The notes under the pieces: model-generated
The model's database searches: none
The model's input: the letters and a program-made list of their open reading frames with translations, nothing else
Told to the model about the DNA's origin: nothing
Shown here: positions 10,902 to 20,356 of the stretch, in pieces
Numbering within the stretch: the first letter of the stretch is position 1
Layout of the letters: the number at the start of each line of letters is the position of its first letter
Program-made: the position numbers and the translations under genes
Source of the DNA: Closterium sp. Naga37s-1
Taxonomy: Eukaryota; Streptophyta; Zygnematophyceae; Desmidiales; Closteriaceae
Direction: 5' to 3'
Assembly (NCBI GenBank): GCA_947471745.1
Contig: CANJKZ010000010.1
Coordinates: 7,892,001-7,956,000, forward strand
DNA: 64,000 nucleotides

Positions 10902-10915
10902 GGCTCTGAATACCA
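10902..10915 (-). promoter_or_regulatory. Gypsy-1 primer-binding site (initiator-Met tRNA type)
   Basis: The minus strand reads TGGTATTCAGAGCC two to three bases after the 5' LTR. The common plant iMet site is TGGTATCAGAGC, so there is one extra T. The same extra T occurs in gypsy-2 near 23675-23684. Confidence 0.7.
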
Positions 10916-10917
10916 AG

Positions 10918-11245
10918 TGTTACGGGTGCAATAAATCAAAGTAGCGAGAATTGCACTAAGGTGTCAAACGAGTACAAAGATGTGAGCGAAGGCATGAGCG
11001 AACATTTATACGCGAAACATGCAAACGGTAACGCGGTGCGTGCGAGCTAGCTAGTGCTATGCTGGCAGCGAGGCTCGGGCTAGTCCCGAAGCGTAGGCCG
11101 ACACGGCCGGGCCAGCAATGCGAGGTTTGGCAAAACAGTGCGCGCGAAGTTGGCGAAGTCCCGCTAGCCGTAACGGGCGAACAACGGCTGTTGCTGTACG
11201 CGATGTAGTCGGGCTCCGTAAGGAATGCCGAGAAAATTCCTTACA
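10918..11245 (-). repeat. Gypsy-1 5' LTR
   Basis: 328 bp, the partner of 5597-5924. On the minus strand it starts TGTAAGGAATTTTC and ends CGTAACA. The duplicated target GCTAG follows at 11246-11250. Confidence 0.95.
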
Positions 11246-11250
11246 GCTAG

Positions 11251-11373
11251 CAACAGGTGAGTTGTTCCCCACACCAAATGAATTATTTCACTGCACTGGG
11301 TGTTACCGGTAGAATGGAGTTAAAGCTCCGGTATACAATTGTCAGCAGGGTTTCGAGTGTTATCTTGTGCCTC
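11251..11373. other. Host spacer between gypsy-1 and gypsy-2
   Basis: About 120 bases of original host sequence separate the two independent gypsy insertions. No gene is seen. GCCTC at 11369-11373 is one copy of the gypsy-2 target duplication. Confidence 0.7.
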
Positions 11374-11716
11374 TGTTATGAGTGCAATTGAGTGAGCGAA
11401 CGAGAATTGCACTATCGAAGCAAGAGTACAATGAGCGAAGGCATGAGCGAAGAATATATAGCGAAACTACAGTGGTAACGGTAATGGATTGTGGTTGTCG
11501 CGCGACGGGCCTGGGACTGAGGTTGGGGAAAATGTCGAAGCGGAGGCCCGGAGCGCGGGTTACCCGCCGAGCCGTGAGGTCGGGGTGCGATGTGCGAAGG
11601 TGGCGGGGGGATTTGTCGATGCGAGGGTTGCGAGTGGTAACGGTGCAGACTGTGGTGCTACAGTGGTGTACGCGCTGAGCGGGGACGCGAAGTAAGGAAA
11701 GGGAATTTTCCTTACA
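11374..11716 (-). repeat. Gypsy-2 3' LTR
   Basis: 343 bp, TG...CA. A polypurine tract (G-run on the minus strand, about 11717-11730) lies just inside it. The partner at 23687-24025 lacks the 6 bp gttggg found here near 11522. Confidence 0.95.
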
Positions 11717-11745
11717 CTACCCCCCCCACCCTAAGGAGGGCCTCC

Positions 11746-12113
11746 TTACGAAAGCGCGTGTACATCCCTGAAGTTTCGGCTGCGCAGATACTCGGTGAGG
11801 ACGGGGTGGTTTTCGATTCTGTCCAGGGGAACCCGGTTATCTTCGGTGGGTGTACGGTCTTTCCAGCGGATCAGGAACTCGATCCTTCGGGCTCCTCGAG
11901 GGTCACGAACTCTGTTGCTCAGAATTTTCTCGGGTGTGATGATTGGTTCAGTCGGCGGTCGTGTCATGCTGGCTGGGCGATTACGTGGGAGTTGGCTTGT
12001 GGACGGGACGTAAGGGCGAAGCAGGCTGACGTGGAATGAGGGGCTGACGTACCAGTCAGTGGGGAGGAGAAGGTGGGCGGTGACGGGTGTAATCATGTGG
12101 CTTATGCGAAATG
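11746..12113 (-). pseudogene. Gypsy-2 integrase C-terminus and chromodomain
   Basis: The frame from 12096 to 11746 matches the end of the gypsy-1 polyprotein (MITPVTAHLLLPTDWYVSPS, then RRIEFLIRWKDRTPTEDNRVP). The conserved chromodomain Trp seen in gypsy-1 (EDSWVP) is Arg here. The upstream part lies beyond the copia insertion, from 19510. Confidence 0.85.
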
Positions 12114-12238
12114 TGAGAAGAAACGAGGAATGGGAATGACTAAGGGAAAGTTTGGTACAAATACAAACCCTAGAAAACTGTACCCCATATGTGCTACCCC
12201 ACTATAGCCTACAGTAGCTCTGTCATATAAATCTGACA
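12114..12238 (-). repeat. Copia 3' LTR
   Basis: 125 bp with a single T/A difference from 19385-19509. The polypurine tract ATGGGGGTG (minus strand, about 12239-12247) adjoins it. Confidence 0.95.
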
Positions 12239-12445
12239 CACCCCCATAGGCAAAGTGGGGGAGAACAAGGGGTCACAAGACCAGTCAAGCAAAGCAAAGC
12301 AAGCTCAGGGTGGATCACAAAGTCACCACACATTCCGAGCACAAGTTCAAGGCCACAAGGCCAGTTCACATGCAGGATTACATATATATATAAGGCTAGA
12401 CAAGCAAGAGCAGGTGTATATATATATGCAACAGTACAAACAAGA

Positions 12446-15400
12446 TCAAGGGGTGAGCAAGTGAGGCAAGGTAGGCACAAGGCCCAGCTGAGTACAGAAA
12501 CGCTGATGATCACAAGGCGCAAGTGCCTTGGTGAAGATATCAGCAGTGTTGGCCTGAGAGGCCACGTACGCAAGCCGCAGCTGACCACGCTGCTGTAGCT
12601 CACGAGCAAGGAAGTAGCGGAGAGCAATGTGCTTCGTTCTGTGCTCCAGTCTCTGCTCTCGACACAAGGCCAGCATGGCCTTGTTGTCTACGTACAGCAC
12701 TGGAGGAGAACGAGGCGGCTCTCCGAGGTCAGTCAGCAGGTAGGTGAGCCAGCGAAGCTCCTGTGCAGCCATGGCCCCGGCGTAGATCTCAGCCTCACAA
12801 CTGGAGCCGAGAACAGAAGACGAGCGGGTAGCCCGCCACGAAACAGAGCCGGAACCAAGGCTGAAGGTGTAACCCTGTGACGACCGCTGCGTAGCCTGGT
12901 CGTCAGCCCAAGAAGCGTCTGCGTGCCCAGTGAGGACCACTGGACTCTGCCCTCCAAGCACAAGCCCCATGCCCGACGTACTGCACAAGTAGCGCAACAC
13001 CCTCTTTGCTGCAGCCATGTGCTCCGGTCTGTGTCTCCCAGGAGCAACATAGCGTGCGAGAATGCTAAGAGGGTATGCAAGGTCAGGTCGTGTGCAGGTC
13101 ATCAGGTACATGAGGCAGCCAACAAGCTCTGGGTACGGGCCACTCGACTCTACGGACTCATCCGAAGGCAGAGCTGAGAGCGAGTGGCGAGTAGGCAGAG
13201 GAGTGGCCTGAGGCGAGGAGTACGTGAAGCCGAAGCGCTGAAGGACCTGCTGCACCATGTGTGACTGAGTCAGGGTAATGGTGCGGCGTGCTCTGTCCCG
13301 GGTGATCTGCAAGCCAAGGTAGCTGCGCAGTTCACCCAGGTCTGTGCACGTGTGTCTCTTCTGCAGCTCGGACTTCACGTGGGCGAGTCCAGCAGTGTCA
13401 GCTGTGGCAAAGACCAAGTCGTCGACGTACACGAGGATGTAGAACGGCGGCAAAGAGGTGTCGGTGCGCAGAAACAGTGACGGGTCGGCAGTAGAGGGAG
13501 CAAACCCAAGAGCCGCAAGTGTAGTCCTCAGTGTGTCGTGCCACTCACGCGGTGCCTGGCGGAGACCGTAGACTGGCCGTCGGAGGCTCCACTGGGTGCC
13601 AGGAGGAAAAGACCCAGTGAAGCCACGTGGGCGACGCAGCCAGATCTCCTCGTGCAGGCTGCCCTGCAAGAAAGTAGTGCTGAAGTCAAGAGAGTGCAGC
13701 TCGTAGTCGCGGTGAGCAGCTATGTGCAGCAGTACCCGAAGAGTGGTCATCTTCGGGGTGGGAGAGAAGGTCTGAAAGTAGTCAACTCCCTGCCGCTGAC
13801 TGAAGCCACGAGCCACGTAACGCGCCTTGAAGACAGGCGGAGAACCCGGCGGCCGCTTCACCCTGAAAATCCACATGCCACTGACGATGTTCGCCCCAGG
13901 CGGGGGAACCTCGTCAACGTAGGTGCCTGTGGACTTCCAGGAAGCCATCTCTGTGTCCATAGCTGCCTGCCACTGAGAGGAGTAGGGACCCTCTATCGCC
14001 TCCGCGTAAGAGCGCGGAGTCGGGATGTCAAGTGCATCCGGGTCTCCCTCAGGGGTAAGCAGTACGGACACGAGATGAGGTGAAGCAGCAGCCAAACACT
14101 GGAACTCCTCCTGCCTGTCCTCAAGGACGTCCGTGCCAAGGGCACACTCACCCCCGACGGACGGAGGACAGACAGACTCAGACTCAGCGACAAGACAAGC
14201 AGCGTAGTCTAGACGACAGCGAGCAGCAAAGTCGACGAGCTCAGCAACTAGGGCAGACGCAGCAGTGGACGCAAAGGAAGGGTCAGTGACAACAGTAGCA
14301 AGGAGACGCGTGACAGTAGGACTGGCAGCACGAAGAGAGTCCGACTCCGGGTCGGGAAGAGCAGGAAGAGAGGACTCAGGAGGAGAAGGCAAAGGGGCAC
14401 GCAGAGGAGCAGTGGACGGACGCAGAGACATCCGGTGCGTGCCAGGGACAGGAGGAGGACGCTGACGCGAACCACGACCACTAGCGCGAGCAGTACGGAC
14501 AGGCGACGCAGGACGCGACGCAGGCTCACGACGCTCAGCAAGACCTCCAGTAGGACCAGTGTAGGGAGAAGGAGCGGGCAGTGGGGAGGCCGGCTGTAAC
14601 TGTAACTGTGACAGGACAGGCTGTGGACACTCTAAGGGAGGAGGAGGACCAGTAGAAGGCGGGAGACCAAGAACCTGCTGAAGGAGCGGAACGAAGTACG
14701 GCCGAGGCCGCGCGGCGACTCCAGACACAGCAGGGACAGCACCAGTACCCCCAGCGGCAGCACCAGCGCCAGCAGCACCTCCAGCTCCAGTACCTCCAGC
14801 AGCACCAGTAGCACCCCCAGCAGGACCGCCTCCAGGACCGACAGCAGTAGCCTCAGCGTCAACACCCTCAGCAACTCCAGCTCCAGTCGTACCCGTAGGC
14901 CCAGCAGCTCCAGTACTCCCAGTACGAGCACCTCCGGGACCCGCGGCACCAGCACCCTCAGTGGCCGAAGAACCTCCAGCTCCAGCAGCACGCCTCCAGC
15001 GCCGGGCAAACCACTCGCGCAGCTCCTGTGGAGAGAGTGGCTCCCGCCGAGACGAAGCACCCGGAGAACCTCCAGGCTCAGCACCGCCAGACGCCACACA
15101 AGCAGGCCCAGCTCCCTCAGGCTCCGCACCCCCAGGCTCAGCACCTCCAGGCGTAGCACCCCCAGGCTCAGCACCCCCAGGCTCAGCACCCCCAGGCTCA
15201 GCACCCCCAGTAGTAGCACCTCCAGGCTCAGTACCCCCAGTAGTAGCACCTCCAGGCTCAGTACCCCCAGGCTCAGCACCCCCAGTAGTAGCACCCTCAG
15301 GCTCAGCTCCCCCAGAGTCAGCACCCCCAGGCTCAGCACCCTCAGCAGCACCAGAGTCACCAGTAACCTCGACAGGCTCGACTGCGTCTACCTGGGACAC

Positions 15401-18373
15401 ACCTGAAGGGGCAGGACCCTGAGGGGGGAGGGGGTCTACCGGGGGGGGACCTGGCACAAGGAAGAGCGGTGGTGGGGGGAGGGACGGAGTGCGGTAGGGG
15501 AAGAGGCGGTAGTAGGGGACCGACTCGTCAAACGTGACGTCCTGGGAGGACAGAACACGGCGAGAGGTGGGGTGGTAGAACTGCCACCCTGGAGCGTCAG
15601 GGGGGAAGCCAAGGAAGACGCAAGGAGCAGCACGAGGGGACAGCTTGTCCGCAGACAAGTCGCGGACAAACGCCCGAGATCCCCAGACACGGAACGCAGA
15701 CGCATCGCCAACCTTCTCCGGCCTGGAGACCCTAGGGTGAAGGTTGATCTGATGCGCCGCGTACCGAACCGCAAACGGCCACAGAAAATGGGGGGCAGCC
15801 GCATGCATCATGGACGTACGGGCGACGTCCATGACCATGCCAATGCGGCGCTCAGCAATCCCATTTTGCTGTGGAGAGTCCGGAAGCGTGAAGGTCTGGC
15901 GGATGCCTCGTGCACGACAGTAGGCTCGCAGAAGGCCAGAGGAGAACTCTCCACCTCTGTCAGAGTGCAGACGCAGAACAGGAAAGTCCGAGCCGAAGCT
16001 CTGCCTGAGCTGGAGACGAGCTGCGCGGATCCAGTCGATCAACACCTCAGTGACATCACCCTTGCTGCGCAAGGGGAAGACTGTGGTGTAACGCGAGTAG
16101 TCGTCAACCACCAGCAGGAAGTAGCGCTCGTGACCCTGTCCACGGACGCGGGCCGGGCCCCACACGTCCATGTGAAGCGTCTGCAGCGGGGCCTCTGTCG
16201 GAGGAAACTGGGAGGAGTGAGGGGCAGCCCGCTGCCGCCCCTCGACACAGGGGACGCAGGTAGGGCCAGGCCCCGGAGGAAGGGGAGGGAGGGACCGGGG
16301 AAGACCAGAGACAAGGACACGGGAGGTCATGCCTCGGAGACGAAGCAGGGAGGGGTGACCAAGGCGGTGGTGCCAGAGGAGAGTCTCGTGAGACAGGAGG
16401 CGACACGAACAGGGGGCAGACTCAGGACCAGACCTGGACGCTGCAGCAAACACCTGACCCGACGCAGCTACCTGACCAGACGCAGTGACTGGAGGAGACG
16501 CAGTGGTCAGGGTGTACAGGCTCGACCCCGGCCGACGGGTAAACGTGGCCAGGTGTCGGCCAGTCCGAGCGTCCGTGCAGTGGGTCACCCGCTGACTCGC
16601 AGGAGTGAACTGGTGAACCCCCGCATCCTGTAGGTCAGCACCACTCACCAAGTTCGTAGAGAACGAGGGGAGGTAAAGACCAGACAGGGTGCCAGAGGGG
16701 GCCGCCGGACACGGGAGGACAGTGGAGAAGTGAGCAAGGACAGGACCCCCAGAGGGGTCTGCCAGAGAGACCGCAACCGGCCGGCCAAGCGGCGTGAGTG
16801 TGGTGCGGTCTCGAAAGAAGGAGCGAGAAGCCCCCGAGTCAAGGGTGAAGGTGTGGGAGGCCGAAGCCGACGCAGAACCTGAGAGAGCAGACTCACCAGC
16901 ACCTGAGGGAGCAGACGCACCTAGAGCAGCAGCCTCGCTAGCACCTAGAGCAGCAGCCTCACCAGTACCTAGAGCAGCAGTCTCAATGCCCGGGTCGGGC
17001 GGAAAACACCGGTAACAGTCACCCTCATCACTAATAGTCACAGTATACATGGCAGCAAGAATAGCATCAATGTCAAGGTCAAAGACAGCGACGCCCGCCC
17101 TAGACAGCTCACCCCAGCAGGGGATCTCAGTGGCCTCAGGGAACTGGTGACGCCAAGCGTCCGTCAGGCGGCCAAAGCAGCGCTGGGTGGAGTGCGCACC
17201 CCCGCACTGGTCACCCGCGCGGTCGCCGGTGCGGAGGACGTAGGTGCACGGACCAGTACCCCCACCCCGCTGGCGTGCAGCGTACCACTCACGGAGCTGC
17301 TGAGGGGGGGGGATGTCACGAGTGCGCTGCTGCTGCTGCTGCTGGCGCTGACCACCACCGGAGCCGACCCTCTGCGCAGCGCCACCCCGACCAGCTCCAC
17401 CTCCTCCGCCGCCGCCTCCTCCACCGCCGCCACCTCCGCTCCCAGCGCCACCGCCGCCGCCGCCTCCGCCTCCACCGCCGCCACCGACACCTCCACCCCC
17501 ACCACCACCCCCACCGCCACCCCCACCCCCTCCACTGCCTCCACCGCCGCCTCCACCGCCCCCGCTAGCTCCTCCAGTGCCCCTGCCCCCCTTGCCCTTG
17601 CCAGGGCGGCGTCTCCCGCTAGGGGTAGACGCCGCACCGACCGACTCAAGCCCAACGAGGTCGGCCGCAGCAGCAGAGGCAACAGAGGGCAAAAGGGGGG
17701 AGGGGGAACACCCCTCAAAGATGGGGGTGCGAGGGTCACCACGAGAGGCTCCTACAGCTACTATGCTCTTCTCTGCTGCTAGGAGGGACTTCTCGAGGAG
17801 GTCAACGGTGAGAGTGGTGGGGCAAACTGAGAGGAAGTGGTCCCTGACTACGCGAAGGGAGTCAGGGAGCCGGGTGACTATGTAGTAGAGGGTGATGTAC
17901 ATGGGGGGGGGGTTCTTGGCGCAGAACTCAGCAGGAAGCGCAGCGCGGTAGCGAGTGTCACTAGTGCGGAGGTGCGTAATGAGGTCAGCGACTGTGGGAA
18001 AGGCAGCAAGGTCAGGGAAGAGGTACGGTAGCATGAGGCGGCTCAGTGCAGCAGTGGCAGGGGAGGAGTAGCGCGCAACTACAGCGTCGTACAAGGTCTG
18101 AGCACTCTTGTACTGGCTAAAGTGCGCACGCTCAGAGGTAGGCAGGTGGCGACGCACAGCAAGACGTGCAGCAGCATCGCGCGTGGCCCACTGTGAGCGA
18201 ACAGTGGCGTCAGCATCAGCAGCGGGGGCAGGAGAGGCACCAGAAGTGAGGTCAAAGAGGGAGAGGCCGTCTGCTCTGTCGCACTGTAAGAAAAGCTGCA
18301 GGTCATCTATCCAGACGTCAAAGTCAATGGCCCGACCCTCAGCGTCAAAAGCGAGGACACTAGGGGTAGCCAT
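12446..18373 (-). CDS. Copia gag-pol polyprotein, intact, 1975 aa
   Basis: Domain order is gag (residues 1 to about 250), a very Gly-rich linker (about 265-345), an atypical knuckle C-x13-C-x3-H-x4-C, protease DSGAS (about 511), GAG-pre-integrase (HHRLGHPS), integrase with HMDVWGPARV and HSDRGGEF (about 803), a Pro/Gly/Ala/Glu linker built of PGGAEPGGA-like repeats, RT with KARYVARGFSQ and catalytic YVDDLVFATAD (about 1649), and RNase H (GHADASWADD, SSCEAEIYAG). The protease-before-integrase-before-RT order defines Ty1/copia. No stop or frameshift is present. ATG 18373 opens the frame and is followed by a plausible gag start. Confidence 0.95.
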   Translation of the reverse strand: MATPSVLAFDAEGRAIDFDVWIDDLQLFLQCDRADGLSLFDLTSGASPAPAADADATVRSQWATRDAAARLAVRRHLPTSERAHFSQYKSAQTLYDAVVARYSSPATAALSRLMLPYLFPDLAAFPTVADLITHLRTSDTRYRAALPAEFCAKNPPPMYITLYYIVTRLPDSLRVVRDHFLSVCPTTLTVDLLEKSLLAAEKSIVAVGASRGDPRTPIFEGCSPSPLLPSVASAAAADLVGLESVGAASTPSGRRRPGKGKGGRGTGGASGGGGGGGGGSGGGGGGGGGGGGGGGVGGGGGGGGGGGGGAGSGGGGGGGGGGGGGGAGRGGAAQRVGSGGGQRQQQQQQRTRDIPPPQQLREWYAARQRGGGTGPCTYVLRTGDRAGDQCGGAHSTQRCFGRLTDAWRHQFPEATEIPCWGELSRAGVAVFDLDIDAILAAMYTVTISDEGDCYRCFPPDPGIETAALGTGEAAALGASEAAALGASAPSGAGESALSGSASASASHTFTLDSGASRSFFRDRTTLTPLGRPVAVSLADPSGGPVLAHFSTVLPCPAAPSGTLSGLYLPSFSTNLVSGADLQDAGVHQFTPASQRVTHCTDARTGRHLATFTRRPGSSLYTLTTASPPVTASGQVAASGQVFAAASRSGPESAPCSCRLLSHETLLWHHRLGHPSLLRLRGMTSRVLVSGLPRSLPPLPPGPGPTCVPCVEGRQRAAPHSSQFPPTEAPLQTLHMDVWGPARVRGQGHERYFLLVVDDYSRYTTVFPLRSKGDVTEVLIDWIRAARLQLRQSFGSDFPVLRLHSDRGGEFSSGLLRAYCRARGIRQTFTLPDSPQQNGIAERRIGMVMDVARTSMMHAAAPHFLWPFAVRYAAHQINLHPRVSRPEKVGDASAFRVWGSRAFVRDLSADKLSPRAAPCVFLGFPPDAPGWQFYHPTSRRVLSSQDVTFDESVPYYRLFPYRTPSLPPPPLFLVPGPPPVDPLPPQGPAPSGVSQVDAVEPVEVTGDSGAAEGAEPGGADSGGAEPEGATTGGAEPGGTEPGGATTGGTEPGGATTGGAEPGGAEPGGAEPGGATPGGAEPGGAEPEGAGPACVASGGAEPGGSPGASSRREPLSPQELREWFARRWRRAAGAGGSSATEGAGAAGPGGARTGSTGAAGPTGTTGAGVAEGVDAEATAVGPGGGPAGGATGAAGGTGAGGAAGAGAAAGGTGAVPAVSGVAARPRPYFVPLLQQVLGLPPSTGPPPPLECPQPVLSQLQLQPASPLPAPSPYTGPTGGLAERREPASRPASPVRTARASGRGSRQRPPPVPGTHRMSLRPSTAPLRAPLPSPPESSLPALPDPESDSLRAASPTVTRLLATVVTDPSFASTAASALVAELVDFAARCRLDYAACLVAESESVCPPSVGGECALGTDVLEDRQEEFQCLAAASPHLVSVLLTPEGDPDALDIPTPRSYAEAIEGPYSSQWQAAMDTEMASWKSTGTYVDEVPPPGANIVSGMWIFRVKRPPGSPPVFKARYVARGFSQRQGVDYFQTFSPTPKMTTLRVLLHIAAHRDYELHSLDFSTTFLQGSLHEEIWLRRPRGFTGSFPPGTQWSLRRPVYGLRQAPREWHDTLRTTLAALGFAPSTADPSLFLRTDTSLPPFYILVYVDDLVFATADTAGLAHVKSELQKRHTCTDLGELRSYLGLQITRDRARRTITLTQSHMVQQVLQRFGFTYSSPQATPLPTRHSLSALPSDESVESSGPYPELVGCLMYLMTCTRPDLAYPLSILARYVAPGRHRPEHMAAAKRVLRYLCSTSGMGLVLGGQSPVVLTGHADASWADDQATQRSSQGYTFSLGSGSVSWRATRSSSVLGSSCEAEIYAGAMAAQELRWLTYLLTDLGEPPRSPPVLYVDNKAMLALCREQRLEHRTKHIALRYFLARELQQRGQLRLAYVASQANTADIFTKALAPCDHQRFCTQLGLVPTLPHLLTP
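15120..15345 (-). repeat. Short-period coding repeat in the copia linker
   Basis: About 15- and 30-bp units (cccaggctcagcacc on the plus strand) encode EPGGA/ATTGG-type repeats between integrase and RT. They keep the reading frame. Confidence 0.8.
17395..17590 (-). repeat. Poly-glycine-coding simple repeat in copia gag
   Basis: Imperfect (GGT/GGC/GGG)n on the minus strand encodes about 75 mostly Gly residues between gag and the knuckle. It is a slippage-prone tract that stays in frame. Confidence 0.85.
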
Positions 18374-19384
18374 GACAGCAGTAGACTAGCAGCGCAAACA
18401 GTAGGGTGAGGGCAGTGCTGTGAAAGAGGCGCTGCTCTTACCGGACAGGGCGGCTCGGGTGGTTCGGCTGCAGGGCGGCTCGGCGGCTCGGCTGCTGGGC
18501 GGCTCGGCGGCTCGGCTGCTGGGCGGCTCGGCGGCTCGGCTGCTGGGCGGCTCGGCGGCTCGGCTTCTGGGCGGCTCGGCTGCTGGGCAGCTCGGCGGCT
18601 GGGCGGCTCGGCTGCTGGGCGGCTCGGCTGCTGGGCGGCTCGGCGGGGCCGCTGAGAGGGCGGCGTCCGGGGCCGCTGGGAGGAGGCGGCGGGGCCGCTG
18701 AGAGGAGGCGGCGGGGCCGCAAAGGTAGGCGGCGGGGCCGCAGGTAGGTGGCGGGGCCGCTAGTAGGTGGCGGGGCCGCAGGCAGGTGGCGGGGCCGCTG
18801 GTAGGTGGCGGGGCCGCGGGTAGGTGGCGGGGCCGCAGGTAGGTGGCGGGGCCGCAAAGGTAGGTGGCGGGGCCACTGGTAGGTGGCGGGGCCGCAGGTA
18901 GGTGGCGGGGCCGCAAGTAGGTGGCGGGGCCGCAGGTATGTGGCGGGGCCGCTGGTAGGTGGCGGGGCCGCAGGTAGGTGGCGGGGCCGCAAAGGTAGGT
19001 GGCGGGGCCGCACAGGTAGGTGGCGGGGCCGCGGAGGGCGGCGACGAGCCGTAGGGGGGGGCCGTGAGGGGCCGCGGGAGGGGCCGTAAGGGGCGTAAGG
19101 GGCCGCGCGAGGGGCCGTAAGGGACGGCGCGAGGGGCCGTAAGGGGCGGCACGAGGGGCCGTAAGGGCGGCGCGAAGGGCCGTAGGGGTGGCGCGACGAG
19201 CCGTGAGAGGGCCGCTAAGGGGGACGCGACGGGGCCGTGAGGGGCCGAGCGAGGGCGCGACGGTAGGGAGAGCACACAGGGCGCGACTCGGGCCTGAGCG
19301 AAGCGCGCTCCGGGCAGGAAAAAAAAAACTTTCGTGGTGGTGGGCCCTAGGAATCGTTCCCACTAGGGAACCTGCTCGATACCA
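18374..19384 (-). repeat. Copia leader with two minisatellites
   Basis: The leader is about 1 kb. One array of (ctgctgggcggctcgg)-type units lies at about 18470-18650. A second array, of about 17-19-bp units with core ggtggcggggccgc, lies at about 18690-19035. An open frame (19522-18386) crosses both arrays, but its Pro/Ala/Arg content follows the repeat, so it is not called as a gene. A primer-binding site reading TGGTATCGAGC lies at about 19374-19384, one base short of the usual iMet site. Confidence 0.75.
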
Positions 19385-19509
19385 TGAGAAGAAACGAGGA
19401 ATGGGAATGACTAAGGGAAAGTTTGGTACAAATACAAACCCTAGAAAACTGAACCCCATATGTGCTACCCCACTATAGCCTACAGTAGCTCTGTCATATA
19501 AATCTGACA
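19385..19509 (-). repeat. Copia 5' LTR
   Basis: 125 bp; on the minus strand it starts TGTCAGATTTATATGACAG. The partner is 12114-12238. Confidence 0.95.
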
Positions 19510-20011
19510 AAATGGCCCGCAATATCGGGGGCGGAGTTTTGGGGTGATGGGCAGGCGGAGGTTCTGAGTGTCGAATAAAACTAGGTCGTCATGTTGGTAA
19601 GTGACAGGTCGGCGGTGGCGGCCGGCGTTGCGTTTAGCGATGATGTTCGATTTTTTTATTGCGTCTGCTGCCCGGGTCCGTGCTGCTTGTAAAATTTCAG
19701 CGAATTGTTGTGCTCGTGGCACCGGGTTGACGGGATTCGGGGTCATGGGTAATGTCGGGTGTTGTCCGTAGTTCAGGTAAAAAGGCGACTGTTGGGTCGT
19801 GGCGGATGGTGAGTTGTTGAATGCGAATTCAGTGAGTGGCAGCTGCTGTTCCCAGGTGGTTGGGTCGTCGCACGTGGCTCGGATGAGTTGCTCCATAGTC
19901 TGATTTGTCCGTTCTGTCTGTCCGTCGGTTTCGGGGTGGTACGAAGAACTGAACTGTAGTCGTGTGCCGAACTGCTGCCACAGGTTCCGCCAGAAGTTGC
20001 TGGTGAATTTC

Positions 20012-20356
20012 TGTCAGAATCCCAACCACTAGACCATTGGGATAAAAGGGCTTGTTAAGTAGCGGGTCAGTGCGCCCATAACCCCCCAGGCCAACATGCC
20101 TGTAACCCTTCCCTAGGATCAATCGGGGATCTCCAGTGGACCTCTGACACCCCCCCGCACTGGGATGCCCGAAGTGCACACACTGGGATTCGAACCCGAG
20201 ACCTTCCCTCTGATACCATGTCAGAATCCCAACCACTAGACCATTGGGATAAAAGGGCTTGTTAAGTAGCGGGTCAGTGCGCCCATAACCCCCCAGGCCA
20301 ACATGCCTGTAACCCTTCCCTAGGATCAATCGGGGATCTCCAGTGGACCTCTGACA
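20012..20356 (-). mobile_element. Complete 345-bp TRIM (miniature LTR retrotransposon)
   Basis: Two identical 138-bp LTRs (20012-20149 and 20219-20356; ends TGTCAGA/TCTGACA) surround a 69-bp internal region. Target duplication ATTTC lies at 20007-20011 and 20357-20361. On the minus strand the 5' LTR is followed directly by TGGTATCAGAG, an iMet primer site, and the 3' LTR is preceded by GTGCGGGGGGG, a polypurine tract. There is no coding capacity. Identical LTRs mean a very recent insertion. It sits in gypsy-2 integrase, and a solo copy of its LTR sits in gypsy-1. Confidence 0.97.
20185..20218 (-). promoter_or_regulatory. TRIM primer site and tRNA-like B-box
   Basis: TGGTATCAGAG occupies 20218-20208 on the minus strand. 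GGTTCGAATCC follows at 20196-20186, an exact match to the RNA polymerase III B-box consensus (the T-loop of tRNAs). Either part of a tRNA was captured or the internal region mimics one. Pol III use is not shown. Confidence 0.7.

Larger units (their letters stand above)
5597..11245 (-). mobile_element. Gypsy-1: complete but defective chromovirus (Ty3/gypsy)
   Basis: A 5649-bp element on the minus strand is bounded by 328-bp LTRs and flanked by the 5-bp target duplication GCTAG (5592-5596 and 11246-11250). The internal order is gag with zinc knuckle, protease, RT, RNase H, integrase and chromodomain. The two LTRs differ at about five positions (roughly 98.5% identical), so the insertion is young. 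Coding is broken by stops at 10432-10434, 9907-9909 and 7166-7168, by a frameshift near 8535-8560, and by a TRIM solo LTR at 8646-8782. The stop at 7166 is a C-to-T change compared with gypsy-2, as expected from methyl-cytosine decay. Confidence 0.95.
12114..19509 (-). mobile_element. Full-length, apparently intact Ty1/copia retrotransposon nested in gypsy-2
   Basis: A 7396-bp element has very short 125-bp LTRs (12114-12238 and 19385-19509) that differ at one base. It is flanked by the duplication AAATG (12109-12113 and 19510-19514). One uninterrupted gag-pol ORF of 1975 codons, a polypurine tract and an iMet-like primer site are all present. It is the youngest large insertion here, with the TRIM at 20012, and is a candidate for recent activity. 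A repeat-rich leader of about 1 kb separates the 5' LTR from the ORF. Confidence 0.97.

Noticed and set aside
18386-19522. 378-codon frame in the copia leader
   Set aside because: Crosses the LTR and two minisatellites; Pro/Ala/Arg content follows the repeat and no domain is present. Could be an upstream ORF but cannot be supported.
20180-20220. Possible tRNA gene (GGTTCGAATCC)
   Set aside because: Only the T-loop box and a primer site are present. There is no cloverleaf, and the sequence is the TRIM interior.
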